DNA of 64,000 nt from Actinomycetales bacterium. Its GTDB lineage: Bacteria > Actinomycetota > Actinomycetes > Actinomycetales > Cellulomonadaceae. Under the pieces are notes generated by a model. The model had not been told where the DNA came from, made no database searches, and saw nothing but the letters and a program-made list of their open reading frames with translations. The DNA lies in NCBI GenBank assembly GCA_020444245.1, contig JAHLLI010000012.1:1-64000 (forward strand), written 5' to 3'. Of this stretch, positions 8,133-17,381 are shown in pieces; positions within the stretch are counted from its first letter, which is position 1; each line of letters begins with the position of its first letter. A program made the position numbers and the translations under genes.

Positions 8133-9110
8133 TCAGCTCGTGCGCCGCCCGAGGCGCGACCGCCGCGCGAGCGCCTCGCGCCCGACGAGGCCGACGACTG
8201 CGACGGCCACCGCGAGCATCAACGGCTTCCCCACCAGCGCGGCATCCGTGGCGTACTGCCGGAAGATGCCAGCGCCGTACTCGAGCATCCCCCCCAGGTC
8301 ACGGGCGAGGGCCCGCGAGCCGAGAGCGTTCCAGACCGCCGTCGTCAGGGGCGGCGCCAACCAGACCAGCGCGAGACTCACCAACGCCGACACGACCCCG
8401 CCGACCGTCCGCACGCCCGCCCACGCGATCGCCACCCCAACGAGGATCGGCATGACGTAGGTGAACGCGCGGAGCAGCCACATCGGGACCGACGTCGTCC
8501 CCATCGGGTCGACGAGGGCGATCGGCAGCCACAGCCCCGCGGCGATCGCGCCGGCCGTCAGGCCGAGCAGCACGCCGGGGCGCGGAGCGAGGGCGATGAG
8601 GGCGAACGCTCCGGCACTGACGACGAGGCAGCCCACGACGCCGCCGCCGATGCCCGCGAGGTACACCGCCGAGTCCCGACCCTCCCGCAGGCCCGCACCC
8701 ACGACCGCGACGGTCTGCAGGGCGGCGAGCACCTGCACGGCGACCAGCCCGCCGCCCACCCGCAGCGCCGCTCCTCGGCCACCGCCCCGCGAGACGAGCA
8801 CGCGCGCCGCGATGCCCGCGAGCGCCCCACCCATGACGAGCAGCGCGAAGATCGACGTCACCGTGTACTGGCTGAACGGGAGGAGCACGACGGGCGCCTC
8901 GGCCGGGGTTGCACCCTCCCAGAGGTTCTGCACGGGCAGGCGCGCGCCGCGGACGAGCCACGGTCCCAGCCCGACCACTGCTGCGACGGCGCCTGCGAGA
9001 GGCTCGGCCCACAGCGGCACGGTTCGATGGCCGCCCTCCGACGGCGCCCCGCCGATGGCACTGTCCGGCACCAGCCCCTGCGGGCGTGCCTCGTTCACGA
9101 ACTCGTCCAT
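8133..9110 (-). CDS. Multi-pass membrane protein of unknown function
   Basis: This 325-aa integral membrane protein has a hydrophilic N-terminus of about 30 residues (MDEFVNEARPQGLVPDSAIG) and about eight hydrophobic segments, for example AGAVAAVVGLGPWLV, SQYTVTSIFALLVMGGAL, VQVLAALQTVAVVGAG, VGCLVVSAGAFALIALAP and PLMLAVAVAVVGLVG. Gly/Ala/Val-rich helices of this kind are common in actinobacterial membrane proteins with no assigned family. The ATG at 9110 is the first in-frame ATG of the hydrophobic protein; upstream codons look non-coding. It is divergent from the ACT-domain gene. No function is proposed. Confidence 0.75.
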   Translation of the reverse strand: MDEFVNEARPQGLVPDSAIGGAPSEGGHRTVPLWAEPLAGAVAAVVGLGPWLVRGARLPVQNLWEGATPAEAPVVLLPFSQYTVTSIFALLVMGGALAGIAARVLVSRGGGRGAALRVGGGLVAVQVLAALQTVAVVGAGLREGRDSAVYLAGIGGGVVGCLVVSAGAFALIALAPRPGVLLGLTAGAIAAGLWLPIALVDPMGTTSVPMWLLRAFTYVMPILVGVAIAWAGVRTVGGVVSALVSLALVWLAPPLTTAVWNALGSRALARDLGGMLEYGAGIFRQYATDAALVGKPLMLAVAVAVVGLVGREALARRSRLGRRTS

Positions 9111-9275
9111 CGGTCTGCGCCGACTCCCCCCTCGGGCGCGTTCGTGCGCCGTCGACCCGGCCAGACTAGTCACCGGACGCGACGGCACGGCGGACGCGAC
9201 ACTCCGCCCGAACCGGCGCGACGAGCTCGTCCTCGTTCGCCTCCCGCGTTCGGCAGCCGCAGCGCCCGACGTGAG

Positions 9276-9281
9276 TAGCAT
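9276..9281 (+). promoter_or_regulatory. -10 hexamer for the leaderless ACT-domain gene
   Basis: TAGCAT at 9276-9281 ends 7 bases before the GTG at 9289, placing transcription start on the start codon. This supports 9289 rather than the in-frame GTG at 9271. Confidence 0.45.
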
Positions 9282-9288
9282 CGCCGCC

Positions 9289-9807
9289 GTGACCACCCTG
9301 CTGCTGACCGTCATCGGCGACGACCGCGCCGGGCTCGTCAAGGCCCTGGCCGACGTGGTGCAGGCGCACGACGGCAACTGGGAACGGAGCCACCTCGCCG
9401 AGATGGCCGGCAAGTTCGCGGGCATCGTCGAGGTGTCGGTGCCGCAAGCCCGCGCCGCGGAGCTCCAGGCCGCGCTCCGCCCGCTCGAGGGCATGCTCGA
9501 GGTCGAGGTGCACACCGGCACCCCGCACGCGCCGGACGCCCGGCACGAGGTGGTGGTCGAGATCCTCGGCAACGACCACCCCGGCATCCTCCAGGCCGTC
9601 TCCGGCGCGCTCGCCGAGCAGGGCCTGAGCGTCACCGAGCTCGAGACCTCCACGCGAGAGGCGCCGATGGTCGGCGGTCAGCTGTTCGAGGCCCGCGCCC
9701 TGGTCGCCGTGCCCGAAGGGTTCGACCTCGCCGAGCTGCGCGCCGCCCTCGAGCGGATCGCCGCCGAGGTCCTGGTGGACCTCACGCTGACCAGCGCCGA
9801 CGACTGA
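9289..9807 (+). CDS. GcvR-like double ACT-domain protein
   Basis: This 172-aa cytoplasmic protein consists of two ACT domains. The first starts TLLLTVIGDDRAGLVKALADVV (about residues 3-80), the second starts VVVEILGNDHPGILQAVSGAL (about 87-165), with the glycine turns GDDRAG and GNDHPG that bind small ligands in ACT folds. This is the layout of GcvR-type proteins (glycine cleavage system transcriptional repressor family) and of related UPF amino-acid sensors. No DNA-binding domain is present. It stands alone, between a divergent membrane protein and a convergent aminotransferase. No glycine-cleavage genes are near, so the specific role is open. Confidence 0.8.
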   Translation: MTTLLLTVIGDDRAGLVKALADVVQAHDGNWERSHLAEMAGKFAGIVEVSVPQARAAELQAALRPLEGMLEVEVHTGTPHAPDARHEVVVEILGNDHPGILQAVSGALAEQGLSVTELETSTREAPMVGGQLFEARALVAVPEGFDLAELRAALERIAAEVLVDLTLTSADD

Positions 9808-9867
9808 GGCGCCCCGGCGGCTGGTCCGCGAGACGGCCGAGGCGCCCTCGGCCGGGTCCCGACGCCC

Positions 9868-11085
9868 TCAGCCGAGCCCGGCCCGCCACCCCGCGATCCG
9901 GTCCACCGCGGCCGCCACCACGTCCGGCGTGGTCGCGAAGCTCAGCCGGACGCGCGTCCCGCCGTCGACCGGGTCGAAGTCGGTCCCGGGCGTGAGCGCG
10001 ACGCCCGCCTCGTCCAGCAGCCGCGCGCAGTACGTCACCGAGTCCAGTCCTGAGCTCGACACGTCCGCGTACACGTAGAACGCGCCGTCGGCCGGCGCCG
10101 GGTCGCGCCAGCCGAGCTCGGCCAACCGGTCCAGCACCACCGCCCGCGAGCGCGCGTACGTCGCCACGTTCGCGTCGGCCGCCGCGTACGCCTCGGGCGT
10201 GAACGCGGCGACGGCGGCGTGCTGCGACAGGGTCGGTGGGCACAGCGCGAGGTTCCCGGCCAGTGCGTCGACCGGCGCGACGAGGTCCGGCGGCAGCAGG
10301 AGCCAGCCCAGCCGCCACCCGGTCATCGCCCAGTACTTGGAGAACGAGCCGACCACCAGCGCGCCGTCCGAGGTCGCCGCCGTCGGCGCCCCGGCGCCGT
10401 GCCCGGACACCGCAGCGCCCGAGCCCGCACCCGTCGACCCCACCTCACCGGCACCGTAGGTGATCCCGTGGTAGATCTCGTCGGAGACCAGCCGCACGTC
10501 GTGCGCCTCGCACCAGGCGGCGATCGCGGCCAGCACCGCCGGCTCGACGAGGGTTCCGGTCGGGTTGGCCGGCCCGGCGAGCACCAGCCCGTCGATCGGG
10601 GCGTCGGCGACCAGCGCGTCGAGCAGCTCGACCGTCGGCTGGAACCGGACCTCGGGGCCGCAGGGGACGTCCACCACCTCGCAGCCCAGCGCGGTGATGA
10701 GGTTCCGGTACGCCGGGTACCCGGGCCTGACCACGGCCACCCGGTCTCCCACGTCGAACGCGGTGAGGAACGCCAGGACGAACCCGCCCGACGCGCCCGT
10801 CGTCACGGCGACGGAGCCCGGGTCCACCTCGACGCCGTACCAGCGCCGGTAGTGCGCGGCGATCTCCGCGCGCAGCGCGGGCATGCCCAGCGCCTCGGTG
10901 TAGCCCAGCGACCCGCCGGCCAGCGCCGCGGCAGCCGCCTCACGCACCGCCGCCGGGGCGCCCCCGGACGGCTCCCCCGCGCAGAGGTTGAGCACGTCCG
11001 CCCCAGCCGCGCGCCGGGCGTTGGCCGCGGCGATCACCTCCATCACGGCGAACGGCGGGACCTGCGAGCGCGCGGCGACCTTCAC
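9868..11085 (-). CDS. PLP-dependent aminotransferase, class I/II
   Basis: This 405-aa fold-type I aminotransferase has LNLCAGEPSGGAP near the N-terminus, the PLP phosphate-binding TTGASGGF, the NPTG motif in LAGPANPTGTL, the Asp/Tyr pair SDEIYHG, the Schiff-base lysine in GSFSKYWAMTGWRLGW and the substrate-carboxylate Arg in TRVRLSFATT. The best fit is the AspC/AlaT-like group; the substrate cannot be told. Between SDEIYHGITYG and GALVVGSFSK there is an unusual insert of about 30 Gly/Ala/Ser/Thr residues. The GTG at 11085 follows a GGGGG ribosome site; an upstream extension would be low-complexity. Confidence 0.88.
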   Translation of the reverse strand: MKVAARSQVPPFAVMEVIAAANARRAAGADVLNLCAGEPSGGAPAAVREAAAAALAGGSLGYTEALGMPALRAEIAAHYRRWYGVEVDPGSVAVTTGASGGFVLAFLTAFDVGDRVAVVRPGYPAYRNLITALGCEVVDVPCGPEVRFQPTVELLDALVADAPIDGLVLAGPANPTGTLVEPAVLAAIAAWCEAHDVRLVSDEIYHGITYGAGEVGSTGAGSGAAVSGHGAGAPTAATSDGALVVGSFSKYWAMTGWRLGWLLLPPDLVAPVDALAGNLALCPPTLSQHAAVAAFTPEAYAAADANVATYARSRAVVLDRLAELGWRDPAPADGAFYVYADVSSSGLDSVTYCARLLDEAGVALTPGTDFDPVDGGTRVRLSFATTPDVVAAAVDRIAGWRAGLG

Positions 11086-11253
11086 ACCCCCATCCTGCCC
11101 CCGCCGGGCCGGCGCCACGCCGCCCGGTCCTCGCCGGTCCCGGACCGGCCACCGACCCCGCCACCGCCCACAAGTGTCCGATTCGTCCGATCCGCACGAC
11201 ATCGGCACAGGTCACCGCGGCGTGGCGGTCCCGGCCACGGGTGAGGCAGTGCT

Positions 11254-11259
11254 TAGTCT
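11254..11259 (+). promoter_or_regulatory. Candidate -10 of the ftsEX operon
   Basis: TAGTCT at 11254-11259 is the best -10-like hexamer upstream of ftsE, with about 50 bases of leader before the GTG. A -35 is not evident. Confidence 0.3.
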
Positions 11260-11316
11260 CGAACGGAGCGCGCCCGGCGTGCGCTCGTTCCTGCCCCCGG
11301 AGGACTGGCCAACCAC

Positions 11317-12006
11317 GTGATCCGTCTGACGAACGTCACCAAGGTCTACGCCCGCGGCGCCCGGCCGGCGCTCGACGACGTCGACCTGGAGATCGAACGC
11401 GGCGAGTTCGTGTTCCTGGTGGGCGCGTCCGGCTCGGGCAAGTCGACGATGCTGCGGCTCATGCTCCGCGAGGAGCGGCCCACGGCGGGCAAGGTGTTCG
11501 TCGCCGGCAAGGACCTGTCGACCCTGTCGACCTGGAAGGTCCCCTACCTGCGCCGCCAGATCGGCGTGGTGTTCCAGGACTTCCGCCTGCTGCCCAACAA
11601 GTCGGTGTTCGAGAACGTCGCCTTCGCGCTCCAGGTGATCGGCAAGCCCAAGCACCACATCCTGACCACGGTGCCGGACACCCTGGAGCTGGTGGGCCTG
11701 GGCGGCAAGGAGAAGCGCCGCCCGCACGAGCTGTCCGGCGGCGAGCAGCAGCGCGTGGCCATCGCCCGCGCCTTCGTCAACCGGCCGAGCATCCTGCTCG
11801 CCGACGAGCCCACCGGGAACCTCGACCCCACCACCTCGGTGGGCATCATGCGGCTGCTGGACCGGATCAACCGGACCGGCACCACCGTCGTGATGGCCAC
11901 CCACGACGACGAGATCGTCGACCAGATGCGCAAGCGCGTCGTCGAGCTCGACACCGGGCAGGTCGTCCGCGACCAGTCCCGCGGCGTCTACGGCTCGGAC
12001 CGCTGA
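11317..12006 (+). CDS. ftsE: Cell division ABC ATPase FtsE
   Basis: FtsE is the cytoplasmic ATPase of the FtsEX complex, which couples the divisome to peptidoglycan hydrolase activation. The 229-aa protein has Walker [10 protein letters not shown] (36-44), Q-loop VFQDFRLL, signature [14 protein letters not shown], Walker [14 protein letters not shown] and H-loop ATHDDE. The GTG at 11317 is preceded by CCGGAGGACTGG. ftsX follows after 12 bases, then an M23 hydrolase. This is the typical FtsEX-plus-amidase-activator or endopeptidase arrangement of actinobacteria. Confidence 0.97.
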   Translation: MIRLTNVTKVYARGARPALDDVDLEIERGEFVFLVGASGSGKSTMLRLMLREERPTAGKVFVAGKDLSTLSTWKVPYLRRQIGVVFQDFRLLPNKSVFENVAFALQVIGKPKHHILTTVPDTLELVGLGGKEKRRPHELSGGEQQRVAIARAFVNRPSILLADEPTGNLDPTTSVGIMRLLDRINRTGTTVVMATHDDEIVDQMRKRVVELDTGQVVRDQSRGVYGSDR

Positions 12007-12018
12007 GGGGGCGCGGGC

Positions 12019-12936
12019 ATGCGACTGCAGTTCATCCTGTCGGAGATGTTCATCGGCCTGCGCCGGAACATGTCCATGGCGGTCTCGGTCATCCTCGTCA
12101 CGTTCGTGTCGCTGACGTTCGTCGGGGCGGCAGGCCTGCTCCAGCTCCAGATCAACCAGCTCAAGGACCAGTGGTACGACAAGGTCGAGGTCACCATCTA
12201 CCTGTGCACCGCGACCGACACCGACATCGCCACGTGCGCGGGCGGCGAGGCCACCAAGGACCAGGTCGACGCGATCGGTGCGGCGCTGGAGTCCGACACG
12301 CTCTCGCCCTACGTCAAGCAGGTCTACTTCGAGACCAAGCAGCAGGCGTTCGACTCGTTCCAGAAGCTGTACCCGGACCAGTCGTGGGCCCAGACCGTCA
12401 CCGTCGAGGACATGCCCGCCTCCTACCGGGTGGCGCTCGTGGACCCCGAGCAGTACCAGGTCATCTCCGACTACTTCACCGGCCGCCAGGGTGTGGAGGA
12501 GGTCCGTGACCAACGCAAGGTCCTCGAGCCGCTGATCCTGGTGCTCAACCGGGCGACGCTGGTCTCGGCCGGGCTGGCGGGCGTGATGCTGCTGGCCGCG
12601 GCCCTGCTGATCACCACGACCATCCGGCTGTCGGCGATGAGCCGGCGGCGCGAGACCGGCATCATGCGCCTGGTCGGCGCGTCGAACCTGTTCATCCAGC
12701 TGCCGTTCATGCTCGAGGGCGCGATCGCCGCGACCGTCGGCGCCGGTCTGGCGATCGGCGGGCTGTGGTTCGGGGTGCGCTACCTGGTCGAGGACTGGCT
12801 GGCCGGGTCGGTCGGCTTCGTGCGGTACATCGGTACGGACGCGGTGTGGACGGTGGCGCCGATCCTGCTGGTCATCGCCATCGGCCTGGCCACGATTTCA
12901 TCCCTGGTCTCCTTGAGCCGATACACGAGGGTGTGA
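12019..12936 (+). CDS. ftsX: Cell division permease-like protein FtsX
   Basis: FtsX is the four-helix membrane partner of FtsE. The 305-aa protein has a first helix at about residues 20-45 (MSMAVSVILVTFVSLTFVG), a large extracellular loop (about 50-175, with a cysteine pair in LCTATDTDIATCAGG) that contacts the periplasmic-side hydrolase, and three C-terminal helices including LAGVMLLAAALLITTTIRLS, with the cytoplasmic MSRRRETGIMRLVGAS coupling motif. It starts 12 bases after ftsE with GAGGGGGCGCGGGC as ribosome site, and lies 2 bases before the M23 gene, so the three are surely one operon. Confidence 0.97.
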   Translation: MRLQFILSEMFIGLRRNMSMAVSVILVTFVSLTFVGAAGLLQLQINQLKDQWYDKVEVTIYLCTATDTDIATCAGGEATKDQVDAIGAALESDTLSPYVKQVYFETKQQAFDSFQKLYPDQSWAQTVTVEDMPASYRVALVDPEQYQVISDYFTGRQGVEEVRDQRKVLEPLILVLNRATLVSAGLAGVMLLAAALLITTTIRLSAMSRRRETGIMRLVGASNLFIQLPFMLEGAIAATVGAGLAIGGLWFGVRYLVEDWLAGSVGFVRYIGTDAVWTVAPILLVIAIGLATISSLVSLSRYTRV

Positions 12937-12938
12937 GC

Positions 12939-14228
12939 ATGGGACGCCGACTGCGAGGTCTGGTTGCTGCCGTGATGGGCGTCGCGCTGGTCACCCTGGG
13001 TGCGATCCCCAGCCAGGCCGACCAGTACGACGACCAGCGTGCCCAGATCGAGGCGCGTCAGAAGGCCACCGACGCGGCGCTCGCCCAGCTCAGCGCCGAG
13101 CTGGAGGACACCAGCGCCGCGCTCGTGCAGGCCTACGCCGACCTCCAGGGCATCAAGGCGCAGATCCCGGTGGCCGAGGCCCAGCTCAAGGCCGCCGAGG
13201 ACAAGCTCGCCGAGCTCCAGGCCAAGGCGCAGGTGATCGCCCAGCGCCTGGACGCCGCCACGGCACTGGAGAAGCAGATCGGCGACCAGATCGCCACCGA
13301 CACCCAGCGCGCCGAGGACCTGCACGTCGCGATCAGCCGGATGGCCCGCGACGCGTACAAGGGCGACCTGGCGACCTCGACGATGACGGCGATCCTCGAC
13401 TCCTCCAGCGCCGCCGACTTCGTCCAGCAGACCGAGCTGGCCCAGGTGGCGCTTCGCACCCAGACCCAGGCACTGCGCGAGTCGGACGAGATCGTCGCCG
13501 TCAACCGCAACCGCGAGGCCCGCCAGACCGCGGTCCGCGAGCAGATCACCGAGCTGAAGGCGGAGGCCGACCAGAACGTCGCCGACGCCAAGGTGGCCAA
13601 GGACGCGGCCGCGAAGCACAAGGCCGAGCTGGTCGCCCTCGAGAAGGAGGCGCAGGCCAAGGCCGCCGACATCGAGAAGCAGAAGGCCGAGCAGCAGGCC
13701 AAGGCCGACGAGCTCAAGGCCCAGCAGGACAAGCTCGAGAGCGACCTCAAGGCCGTCATCGCCAAGCAGGAGGCGGCCCGCCGGGCCGCCGGCAAGTCCC
13801 CGATCGGCTCGACCGCGGACCAGCCGTTCATCAACCCGACGTCGGTCAACCCGATCTACAAGACCTCCGACTACGGCATGCGGTTCCACCCGATCCTGCA
13901 CATCTGGCGCCTGCACGCCGGGGTGGACCTGCGCACCTGGTGCAACACCCCGATCTACGCGGCCGCGGCCGGCACCGTGCAGTGGACGCAGTACCGCTAC
14001 GGGTTCGGCAACCAGGTGATGATCAACAACGGGTACTGGAAGGGCAAGTCCCTGATGTCCAGCTACAACCACCTCACGTCGTGGGTGGTCAAGCCCGGGC
14101 AGCAGGTCAAGCAGGGCCAGCTCATCGCCTACTCGGGCAACACCGGCACGTCGGCCGCGTGCCACCTGCACTTCGAGGTCTACCTCAACGGCAGCACCAC
14201 CGACCCGTGGCCCATGATCGCCAAGTAG
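12939..14228 (+). CDS. FtsEX-linked coiled-coil M23 peptidoglycan hydrolase
   Basis: This 429-aa secreted protein has a signal peptide (RGLVAAVMGVALVTLGAIPS, cleavage near SQADQ), two long coiled-coil segments (about residues 35-150 and 195-285, rich in AELK/AEAQ heptads) and a C-terminal peptidase M23 (LytM) domain at about 300-420. The zinc and catalytic residues are all present: GMRFHPI, LHAGVDL (H and D) and HLHFEV. This is the EnvC/RipC layout, in which FtsX holds the coiled coil and activates the enzyme. Because the metal ligands are intact it is probably an active endopeptidase, unlike EnvC. Only 2 bases separate it from ftsX. Confidence 0.9.
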   Translation: MGRRLRGLVAAVMGVALVTLGAIPSQADQYDDQRAQIEARQKATDAALAQLSAELEDTSAALVQAYADLQGIKAQIPVAEAQLKAAEDKLAELQAKAQVIAQRLDAATALEKQIGDQIATDTQRAEDLHVAISRMARDAYKGDLATSTMTAILDSSSAADFVQQTELAQVALRTQTQALRESDEIVAVNRNREARQTAVREQITELKAEADQNVADAKVAKDAAAKHKAELVALEKEAQAKAADIEKQKAEQQAKADELKAQQDKLESDLKAVIAKQEAARRAAGKSPIGSTADQPFINPTSVNPIYKTSDYGMRFHPILHIWRLHAGVDLRTWCNTPIYAAAAGTVQWTQYRYGFGNQVMINNGYWKGKSLMSSYNHLTSWVVKPGQQVKQGQLIAYSGNTGTSAACHLHFEVYLNGSTTDPWPMIAK

Positions 14229-14260
14229 GAATCCCCTCCGGGCGGCAGCGCCCGATCCCC

Positions 14261-14266
14261 TAGCCT
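14261..14266 (+). promoter_or_regulatory. -10 hexamer for leaderless smpB
   Basis: TAGCCT at 14261-14266 ends 6 bases before the smpB ATG, so smpB seems to have its own promoter and a leaderless transcript. No ribosome site is seen. Confidence 0.5.
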
Positions 14267-14272
14267 GGTCGC

Positions 14273-14746
14273 ATGGCCAAGGACACCGGACGTCGCCTCG
14301 TCGCGAACAACAAGAAGGCGCGGCACGACTACCACATCGACGAGACCTTCGAGGCAGGTCTCGTGCTCACCGGTACCGAGGTCAAGGCGCTGCGGGCCGG
14401 GCGCGCGTCGTTGGTGGACGGGTTCGTCGCGGTGGACCGCGACGGCGAGGCGTGGCTGGAGAACGTGCACATCCCCGAGTACACCGAGGGGACCTGGACC
14501 AACCACGCCCCGCGCCGCAAGCGCAAGCTCCTGCTGCACCGCCGCCAGATCGCCGAGATCGCGCACGAGACGCAGGCCAAGGGCGTCACCGTGGTGCCGC
14601 TGAGCCTGTACTTCGTCGACGGCCGGGCCAAGGTGGAGATCGCCCTGGCCCGAGGCAAGAAGGAGTACGACAAGCGCCAGGCCCTGCGCGAGCGCCAGGA
14701 GAACCGCGAGGCCCAGGCCGCGATGAGCCTGCGCAAGCAGGGATGA
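14273..14746 (+). CDS. smpB: tmRNA-binding protein SmpB
   Basis: SmpB binds tmRNA and delivers it to stalled ribosomes for trans-translation. The 157-aa protein has the usual signatures: [46 protein letters not shown] and the basic [15 protein letters not shown] tail. Its partner RNA gene ssrA lies 15 kb downstream at 29776, separated by an insertion of exporter and regulator genes; in many relatives the two are adjacent. The next gene overlaps its stop by 4 bases. Confidence 0.97.
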   Translation: MAKDTGRRLVANNKKARHDYHIDETFEAGLVLTGTEVKALRAGRASLVDGFVAVDRDGEAWLENVHIPEYTEGTWTNHAPRRKRKLLLHRRQIAEIAHETQAKGVTVVPLSLYFVDGRAKVEIALARGKKEYDKRQALRERQENREAQAAMSLRKQG

Positions 14747-16599
14747 GCGCCGTGCGCCGCATCCTGGCCGCGCTGGGTTCGCTGGGGCTGGCACTCGGCG
14801 CGCTGCTGTGGCTCGCCGGCCCCGCGGCGGCGGACCCCGAGGACGTCATCACGTCCTACCACCAGGCGATCACGCTGGACGCCGACGGCACCGCGCACGT
14901 GGTGCTCGACCTCACGATGGACTTCGGCTCCTCGCCCAACCACGGACCGTTCCTCAGCTACGTGGTCAAGCAGCAGTACGACTCGACCCACGACCGGGTC
15001 TTCCGGTACTCCGACGTCCGGGCGTCCAGTCCCGACGCGCCGGCGCAGGTCGACGTGCAGGAGAACGAGGGCTGGATCGAGATCCGGATCGGCGACCCGG
15101 ACCGCACGATCACCGGCTCGCACACCTACCGGGTCGCCTACGACGTCCAGGGCTGGGTGAACCCTGCCGGCTACCCGTTCCCCAACGGCACGCTGGACCA
15201 CGACGAGCTGTACCTCAACGCGATCGGCGCGCACTTCACGGCCCCGCTGCGCGACGTCCAGGTCACGGTCACCGGGCCTGCGGACCCGACGGACGCCACC
15301 TGCTACGTCGGCCCGCAAGGGTCGACGCAGACGTGCGACGAGGCCACGACCGCGGGCGCCACCGTCACCTACCGCCAGGCGGGCCTCGCCGCGGGCGAAC
15401 AGCTCAGCGTGGTCGCAGCATGGCCGGCCGGCACGATCGACACCGCGCCGATCATCCAGGAACGCTGGGCACCCGAGCGGGCCTTCGCCCTGAACCCCGG
15501 GACCGGGACCGCCGCGGCCGTGGTGGGCGTGGCGGGCGCGGCCGTGGTGATCACCCGGGTCCGGCGCCGCGGGCGGGACCGGGAGTACCTGGGGCTGACC
15601 CCGGGCCTGGCGCCGGCTCCCGGCCAGGAGGCCGCGACCGGGCCGCGCCGTCGCACACCGATCAGCGTGCAGTTCACCCCGCCGCCGGACGTCCACCCGG
15701 GTCAGCTGGGCACGCTCGTCGATGAGCACGCCGACGTGCGAGACGTGACCGCGACGATCATCGACCTGGCCGTGCGCGGGTACCTGCTGATCGAGCAGGT
15801 CGGTGGACCCGAGGTGCGCGAGCGCGACCGCGACTGGCGCCTGGTGCGCACCGACAAGACCGACACCGACCTGCTGGACTACGAGCACCGGCTGCTGTCC
15901 GCGCTGTTCTCCGGCAGGTCCGACGTGACGCTGTCCGACCTGCGTACGACGTTCGCCTCCTCGCTCGCGCGCGTGCAGTCGATGCTGTACGAGGACGTCA
16001 CGGAGCGCGGCTGGTTCTCCGGCAACCCGCGGTGGGTGCGGGCCCGGTGGGTCGCCGCGGGCATCGCGCTGGCGGTGGTGGGCGCGGGGATCACGGTGGT
16101 GCTGGCGGCCACCACGCACTGGGGGCTGGTGGGCGTGCCGATGGTGCTGGTGGGTCTGCTGGCCGCAGCGGTGTCCCGCGCCGCGCCCTCGCGCACCCCG
16201 GCGGGCACCGCCGTGCTCGCCCAGACCGAGGGGTTCCGCCGGTACCTGGCCACCGCCGAGGCCGACCAGCTCCGGTTCGAGGAGGGCGAGGACCTGTTCA
16301 GCCGGTACCTGCCGTTCGCGGTGGCGTTCGGGCTCACCGAGCGGTGGACCCGGATCTTCGCCGAGCTGGCCGCACGGGGCGTCGACCTGCCCGTGCCCAC
16401 CTGGTACGTCAGCGGCTGGGGTTACGCCGGGTTCTGGGCCGGTGCGAGCGCGTTCGAGCGGGACCTCACCGGCTTCACCACCACGATGGACACCGCGATC
16501 TCCGCCCCCACGCCGGGGTCCAGCGGCAGTTCAGGCTTCTCGTCCGGCGGCGGCTTCTCCGGCGGTGGCGTGGGCGGCGGAGGCGGCGGCAGCTGGTAG
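14743..16599 (+). CDS. DUF2207 domain membrane protein
   Basis: This 618-aa protein has a signal peptide ([20 protein letters not shown]), an extracytoplasmic DUF2207 domain (about 30-240) with [20 protein letters not shown] and [15 protein letters not shown], and a membrane helix ([16 protein letters not shown]). A cytoplasmic domain then has winged-helix-like [17 protein letters not shown], followed by two further helices (about 440-485), the conserved [14 protein letters not shown] region and a Gly/Ser tail ([15 protein letters not shown]) ending in W. The Gly-rich tail is characteristic of this family. Function is unknown; links to cell envelope have been suggested. It overlaps smpB by ATGA. 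Confidence 0.85.
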   Translation: MSAVRRILAALGSLGLALGALLWLAGPAAADPEDVITSYHQAITLDADGTAHVVLDLTMDFGSSPNHGPFLSYVVKQQYDSTHDRVFRYSDVRASSPDAPAQVDVQENEGWIEIRIGDPDRTITGSHTYRVAYDVQGWVNPAGYPFPNGTLDHDELYLNAIGAHFTAPLRDVQVTVTGPADPTDATCYVGPQGSTQTCDEATTAGATVTYRQAGLAAGEQLSVVAAWPAGTIDTAPIIQERWAPERAFALNPGTGTAAAVVGVAGAAVVITRVRRRGRDREYLGLTPGLAPAPGQEAATGPRRRTPISVQFTPPPDVHPGQLGTLVDEHADVRDVTATIIDLAVRGYLLIEQVGGPEVRERDRDWRLVRTDKTDTDLLDYEHRLLSALFSGRSDVTLSDLRTTFASSLARVQSMLYEDVTERGWFSGNPRWVRARWVAAGIALAVVGAGITVVLAATTHWGLVGVPMVLVGLLAAAVSRAAPSRTPAGTAVLAQTEGFRRYLATAEADQLRFEEGEDLFSRYLPFAVAFGLTERWTRIFAELAARGVDLPVPTWYVSGWGYAGFWAGASAFERDLTGFTTTMDTAISAPTPGSSGSSGFSSGGGFSGGGVGGGGGGSW

Positions 16600-16670
16600 G
16601 TACGCCGGTCCCGGCCCCGGCACCCGGCGCGTCGCTAGGGTCGGGCTGACCAAGGAGTGCGGGGGGACGC

Positions 16671-17348
16671 ATGAAGGCTCGGTTCTGGATCGTCGGCGCG
16701 ATCGTCGCCGCTCTCGTCGTCGCAGCGGGCGTCCTGGTGATCCCACGGCTCATGGCGGATGACGCCGGCGATCCCCCGCCGACCGCTGACGGGTCGCCGT
16801 CGGCGGACCGCCCGGCGTCGCCGACCGAGGCGCCGACCGAGACCGGCACCACCGAGCCCTCGTCGCAGGATCCCGGTGCCGTCGCGACCCCCCTGGTGCT
16901 CCTGGGGCCGGACGGCACCATCGACTCGTGGTCGGCTGGCGCCTCGTCCGCCGGGCTCGCCGACCACCTCACAGCGACGCTCGGCGACGCGCCCCGTGTG
17001 TCGGACGGCGCGTGCGCCTCGTCGGCCGACCCCGGCGAGACGTGGACGTGGCCGGACCTGACGGTGATCGTCCGGACGACCGACGCCGACGGGAACCCGA
17101 CGGACTCCTACCTCGCCGGTTGGGTCATCACCACCGACAGGCTGGGGCTGCCGACGGGCTTGAGTCCCGGCGACACGACCGACGAGCTGGAGCGCCAGTA
17201 CCCGCAGGCTGCGGGCGAACCCTGGTTCGGCGACCTGACCCTCTGGACGCTGGACGGTGGCCCGGCGTTCGACGACTCCGGGTACACCGCGGTGAGCGCG
17301 GACGGCCTCGTGCAGTCGATCACCGGTGGGTACGCCTGCGGGGAGTGA
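16671..17348 (+). CDS. Membrane-anchored extracytoplasmic protein, unknown
   Basis: This 225-aa protein has an N-terminal membrane anchor (FWIVGAIVAALVVAAGVLVIP), a Pro/Thr/Ser/Asp-rich linker of about 50 residues, and a compact external domain (about 75-225). That domain contains two cysteine-bearing edges (DGACASSADPGETWTW and GGYACGE) and the phrase PTGLSPGDTTDELERQYP, reminiscent of small actinobacterial secreted domains with a conserved G-x-S-x-GDT turn. The ATG at 16671 has GGGGGGAC just upstream. No family is recognised. Confidence 0.7.
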   Translation: MKARFWIVGAIVAALVVAAGVLVIPRLMADDAGDPPPTADGSPSADRPASPTEAPTETGTTEPSSQDPGAVATPLVLLGPDGTIDSWSAGASSAGLADHLTATLGDAPRVSDGACASSADPGETWTWPDLTVIVRTTDADGNPTDSYLAGWVITTDRLGLPTGLSPGDTTDELERQYPQAAGEPWFGDLTLWTLDGGPAFDDSGYTAVSADGLVQSITGGYACGE

Positions 17349-17381
17349 GCCGCCGACCGGCCACCCGGGCCGGCGCCCCCG

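Noticed and set aside
14329-16119. Long minus-strand open frame opposite smpB and the DUF2207 gene
   Set aside because: Antisense to well-supported genes; composition is typical of high-GC shadow frames.
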